Source: Candidatus Sulfotelmatobacter sp. (lineage in GTDB: Bacteria > Acidobacteriota > Terriglobia > Terriglobales > SbA1). From it: a stretch of 8,525 bases of DNA. Under the pieces are notes generated by a model. It saw only the letters and a list, made by a program, of their open reading frames with translations, made no database searches and was not told where the DNA came from. The position numbers were made by a program, and so were the translations under genes. The stretch is from NCBI GenBank assembly GCA_030151135.1, contig JASLEQ010000176.1, forward strand, positions 1-8,525, written 5' to 3'. Position 1 is the first letter of the stretch; the number at the start of each line of letters is the position of its first letter. Shown piece by piece: positions 6,125-8,525 of this stretch.

Positions 6125-7077
6125 GGTTTGTCCATTTCTGCTACCGATTGATTTTGAGGGAGGGGTGAACTTTTCAAAAGCGGTATTCTTGAACGCTGCT
6201 CTTGTCGTAAAAAGTCTGCAAATTCTCTGGAAACAGCGCGCTCCTCCCTGGACAACAAAGACCAGGCGAACCCTAAAAGTCTTGTGACTCCTGCAAGCAC
6301 ATAGGGCTTGTCCCTGAATTTACGCGCGCACTTCGCCGCCTCGAACACCAACCCAGTGCCGAACGAGTAGTCGAGCCGGCCGAGTCGAAAAGCACTCCTG
6401 AGCGGATGAGTACTCCCTCCAGTGTGCCTGTGGTGCAAGACTTCCAATTGGGGAAAGGCCTCAACGTGCCATCCTCTCATCTTCGCGCAGGTCTGCGCGT
6501 ACCAATCTTCACCCCCGTACTTTAGAACCGCGTATCCGTCGATGGCCCTGTAGCATTCGCGGCGAACGAGTTGCGCGGCGTGCGGAACGTTCGCCACGCT
6601 ATTAAACCATCGGCTGCGAAATCCGTTGCCATGGTCTTCATGAACGAAACCACTCGTGATTCCCAGCTTGGGGTCACGCTCAAAATGTTCGAGAAGTTCT
6701 TCATAGTAGCGCCCGTCGAGCGATATGTCGGCATCAAGGTTTCCGATAAAGTCGTAGTCGATGCCGTCAAAAAGCTTTTCTGCCCGCCGCAGAGCGAGGA
6801 CTTTCGCGCCAAAGTTGTGTCCCGCATTCCGGTCTACGCGTAGGAGCCTTATAAACGGGTATTTCTCAGCGTAGCTTTGAACGATCTGATCGGTCTGATC
6901 GGTGGAATTGTCGCTGACGATCACCCATTTGAGGGGGCGCACCGTCTGAGCGACGACGCTCTGGATAGTCCGCTCGATGTTAGCCGCCTCGTTGTAGGCA
7001 GCCGTCATCAGAACGTACTTATGCGTAGCACCGATTGACGATCGGGGTCGTTTCTCCGGAATAATCAGCGTATCCAT
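6121..7077 (-). CDS. Family 2 glycosyltransferase
   Basis: 318 residues. It is a GT-A fold, inverting transferase that moves a sugar from a nucleotide donor to a growing glycan on the cytoplasmic side. The N-terminal nucleotide site shows MTAAYNEAANIERTI at 24-38 and VSDNSTDQTD at 54-63. The metal-binding DxD is DAD at 115-117 in IGNLDADISLDG, and the likely catalytic-base region is GGEDWY at 188-193. The C-terminal 100 residues are basic and amphipathic with no clear transmembrane helix, so it may sit on the membrane peripherally. The longest frame opens at TTG 7125, overlapping rmlD by 14 bases. I chose ATG 7077 because the extra 16 residues precede the normal family start and the TTG has no ribosome binding site; neither start has a strong one. 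It lies between rmlD and wecB, so the donor could be dTDP-rhamnose or a hexosamine; the sequence does not say which. Confidence 0.87.
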   Translation of the reverse strand: MDTLIIPEKRPRSSIGATHKYVLMTAAYNEAANIERTIQSVVAQTVRPLKWVIVSDNSTDQTDQIVQSYAEKYPFIRLLRVDRNAGHNFGAKVLALRRAEKLFDGIDYDFIGNLDADISLDGRYYEELLEHFERDPKLGITSGFVHEDHGNGFRSRWFNSVANVPHAAQLVRRECYRAIDGYAVLKYGGEDWYAQTCAKMRGWHVEAFPQLEVLHHRHTGGSTHPLRSAFRLGRLDYSFGTGLVFEAAKCARKFRDKPYVLAGVTRLLGFAWSLLSREERAVSREFADFLRQEQRSRIPLLKSSPLPQNQSVAEMDKP

Positions 7078-7111
7078 CAGAGTTGGATTCTTGAGAAGGA
7101 AATCGGGGAAT

Positions 7112-7972
7112 TCAGGCGGTGGCAAACAGGTATTCGCGAAGGCCTTCTTGCCAAGGCTTAAAAAGATTTAAGCCATGAGCCTTGAGCCGATGATTTTCCA
7201 GGACAGAATACTTTGGACGGGGCACCTTTGCGGGAAACTCGTTCGGCCCTGCAATCTGCAAATTCACGCTAGTTTTTGTCAGGGCGAAAATCTCTCGGGC
7301 AAACTCATGCCAAGAGCCGTGGCCCTCCGCTGTTGCATGATAGAGCCCGTACGCGTCCGAACGAGCAAGCGCGAGCATCTGTTGAGCAATTTCAGCAGTT
7401 GGAGTTGGCGTGACTACCTCGCTATCCACAACTCGTACTTCTCCGCGCTCCCTCGCCAGCTTCAGCATCAACTCAATGAAGTTCAATCCACTCTTTGCTC
7501 GGCAAGGACTCTTCCCATAAATCGCAGACGTTCGAAGTACAAAGTGCTTGTCCGTGGTTGTCCGCACGAAATGTTCGCCGGAAAGTTTCGTGTTGCCGTA
7601 CACGTTCAATGGGTTCGGCGCGTCCGTTTCTTCATACGGACTTTGCTTGCCCCCATCGAACACATAATCGGTGCTGACATGCATCAGAACCGAGTCCAAG
7701 TCGTTGGCAACCATAGAAAGGTTCCGTGCTCCCAAGCCATTGACTGCAAAAGCTTTATCCGGATCGCGCTCGCAGTTCTCGACGTGGTGCATGGCAGCGG
7801 TGTTCACTACGATGTCAGGGCGCAGCTCTTTCAGCCGCGTTGAAACCGAGTCCATCGACGTTACGTCGATATCGGAATGGGTAAGCGAAAATACGTCGTC
7901 CCCATTCCGAGTGAACGTTTTTACCACGTCGGTGCCTAGTTGTCCGTTAGCCCCAATTACAGCAATTTTCAT
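7112..7972 (-). CDS. rmlD: dTDP-4-dehydrorhamnose reductase
   Basis: 286 residues, the usual RmlD length. It reduces dTDP-4-keto-L-rhamnose with NAD(P)H to dTDP-L-rhamnose, the last step of donor synthesis for rhamnosylated surface glycans. It is an extended short-chain dehydrogenase: the cofactor motif GANGQLG at 8-14 follows a first strand KIAVI, STDYVFDG at 100-107 carries the catalytic Thr101 and is the hallmark of RmlD, and the Tyr-Lys pair is Tyr125 and Lys129 in YGNTK. NTAAMHHVENCERD at 57-70 is another family block. The start is ATG 7972, preceded by AAGG at 6 bases; the longer frame from TTG 8038 would add 22 residues before the Rossmann strand and overlap the upstream gene, so it is rejected. 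The upstream glycosyltransferase, 55 bases away, looks like a rhamnosyltransferase, which fits. The other three rml genes must lie outside the window. Confidence 0.93.
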   Translation of the reverse strand: MKIAVIGANGQLGTDVVKTFTRNGDDVFSLTHSDIDVTSMDSVSTRLKELRPDIVVNTAAMHHVENCERDPDKAFAVNGLGARNLSMVANDLDSVLMHVSTDYVFDGGKQSPYEETDAPNPLNVYGNTKLSGEHFVRTTTDKHFVLRTSAIYGKSPCRAKSGLNFIELMLKLARERGEVRVVDSEVVTPTPTAEIAQQMLALARSDAYGLYHATAEGHGSWHEFAREIFALTKTSVNLQIAGPNEFPAKVPRPKYSVLENHRLKAHGLNLFKPWQEGLREYLFATA

Positions 7973-8027
7973 GTGTGCCTTAAGTGCCAAAGAGAGTGAG
8001 GCTGGCTGCGAGGATTTCTGAGGGCGG

Positions 8028-8525
8028 CTATCTCTCAACTACGCGGTCTACGATCTTTATACCAAGATCAGGTTCTTCGCCGTTTTCTACTAATCGGACA
8101 GGATCAACCCTGTAATTCCAGTCAAACAGTGTCCGAAACAAGTCGAGACGCTTTCTAGTGTTTTCGGTTGGGTGGACCATCTGCAACAGCCCGTACGCAA
8201 CTCTCCGGAAAAACAAACCAACGAGACTCGCGCGCCGACAACTGCGAATGCCTTTCTTTCCATCGTACTTGTAGTAGTAAAGGTAGCGGGTGATCTCTCC
8301 GTCGAGAGCGAAGGTAAGCCGATCGAAACGATTCACAGTCGATTGTCCGCCGAGGTGAACGATGGTGTACTTCGGGGTATAGCGGATCGTCGCCCCAGAT
8401 TCCCAGATCCTGCGGCAGAGATCGGTATCTTCATAGTAGTAAAAGAACTGCTCGTCAAAGCCGCCCAGGCGCTTGAGCAGTTCCCCGCGAGCCAGGATGA
8501 AACAGCCGGCTATCCAGCCGACTTC
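8028..8525 (-). CDS. Family 2 glycosyltransferase, rhamnosyltransferase type (5' end outside window)
   Basis: The C-terminal 165 residues of a larger protein; the frame is open to the right edge, so the N-terminal nucleotide-binding half and DxD motif are missing. What remains is typical of bacterial GT2 rhamnosyltransferases: GWIAGCFILARGELLKRLGG at visible residues 3-22, then FDEQFFYYYEDTDLCRRI (23-40) with the catalytic-base-like ED at 32-33, then TPKYTIVHLGGQST at 50-63. A basic C-terminus without an obvious membrane helix follows. These enzymes commonly add rhamnose or a related deoxysugar from a dTDP donor; RmlD directly downstream supports this. A GTG inside the frame at 8336 is not the true start, because the reading frame and the family motifs continue upstream of it. 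The gene ends at TAG (8030-8028). Confidence 0.9.
   Translation of the reverse strand, partial: EVGWIAGCFILARGELLKRLGGFDEQFFYYYEDTDLCRRIWESGATIRYTPKYTIVHLGGQSTVNRFDRLTFALDGEITRYLYYYKYDGKKGIRSCRRASLVGLFFRRVAYGLLQMVHPTENTRKRLDLFRTLFDWNYRVDPVRLVENGEEPDLGIKIVDRVVER

Noticed and set aside
7175..7843. Plus-strand 222-residue open frame
   Set aside because: It lies opposite rmlD, which has all its family motifs. The product has no recognisable domain.

Overview
The window is a bacterial chromosome segment of moderate GC content, densely coding, with all eight real genes on the minus strand; read it right to left. Two genes are cut by the window edges. The protein families and gene mix (rhamnose-type surface polysaccharide genes beside a double-GNAT acyltransferase) would fit a soil Acidobacteriota-like or proteobacterial genome. 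That placement is an impression from the sequence, not a test.

Right-hand block (8525 to 5051): an exopolysaccharide/O-antigen biosynthesis run. It holds the C-terminal part of a family 2 glycosyltransferase of the rhamnosyltransferase type, then RmlD (last step of dTDP-L-rhamnose synthesis), a second complete family 2 glycosyltransferase, and WecB (UDP-GlcNAc 2-epimerase, giving UDP-ManNAc). WecB begins at a GTG that overlaps the preceding stop codon (GTGA), so this is very probably one transcript. Together the genes suggest a glycan containing rhamnose and ManNAc (or a sugar derived from it). The rmlA, rmlB and rmlC genes are not in view.

Middle (5050 to 4764): about 287 bases with no convincing gene. 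It holds a plausible promoter, a cluster of three CCGGATG/CATCCGG heptamers and a doubtful 50-residue ORF ending 4 bases before the next gene.

Left-hand block (4763 to 1125): a three-gene cassette. It encodes an FAD/NADPH flavoprotein of the class B monooxygenase type, a MetY-type O-acylhomoserine sulfhydrylase joined to it by an ATGA overlap, and a MetA-fold homoserine O-acyltransferase with a strong ribosome binding site. The last two enzymes can make an O-acylhomoserine and replace its acyl group with a thiol or another nucleophile. The flavoprotein has no place in ordinary methionine synthesis, so the cassette could be either a methionine operon with an extra gene or a small pathway making a modified homocysteine-type amino acid.

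Far left (1094 to 1): a GNAT-type acyltransferase with two apparent GNAT-like halves, cut by the window edge. It follows the cassette after 30 bases, and a perfect 15-base palindrome sits at the junction.

Several longest-ORF starts here are TTG codons. I moved the starts of the MetA-like, MetY, RmlD and second glycosyltransferase genes to internal ATGs, using ribosome binding sites, overlaps and family alignment. No RNA genes, insertion sequences, CRISPR arrays or riboswitches were seen.
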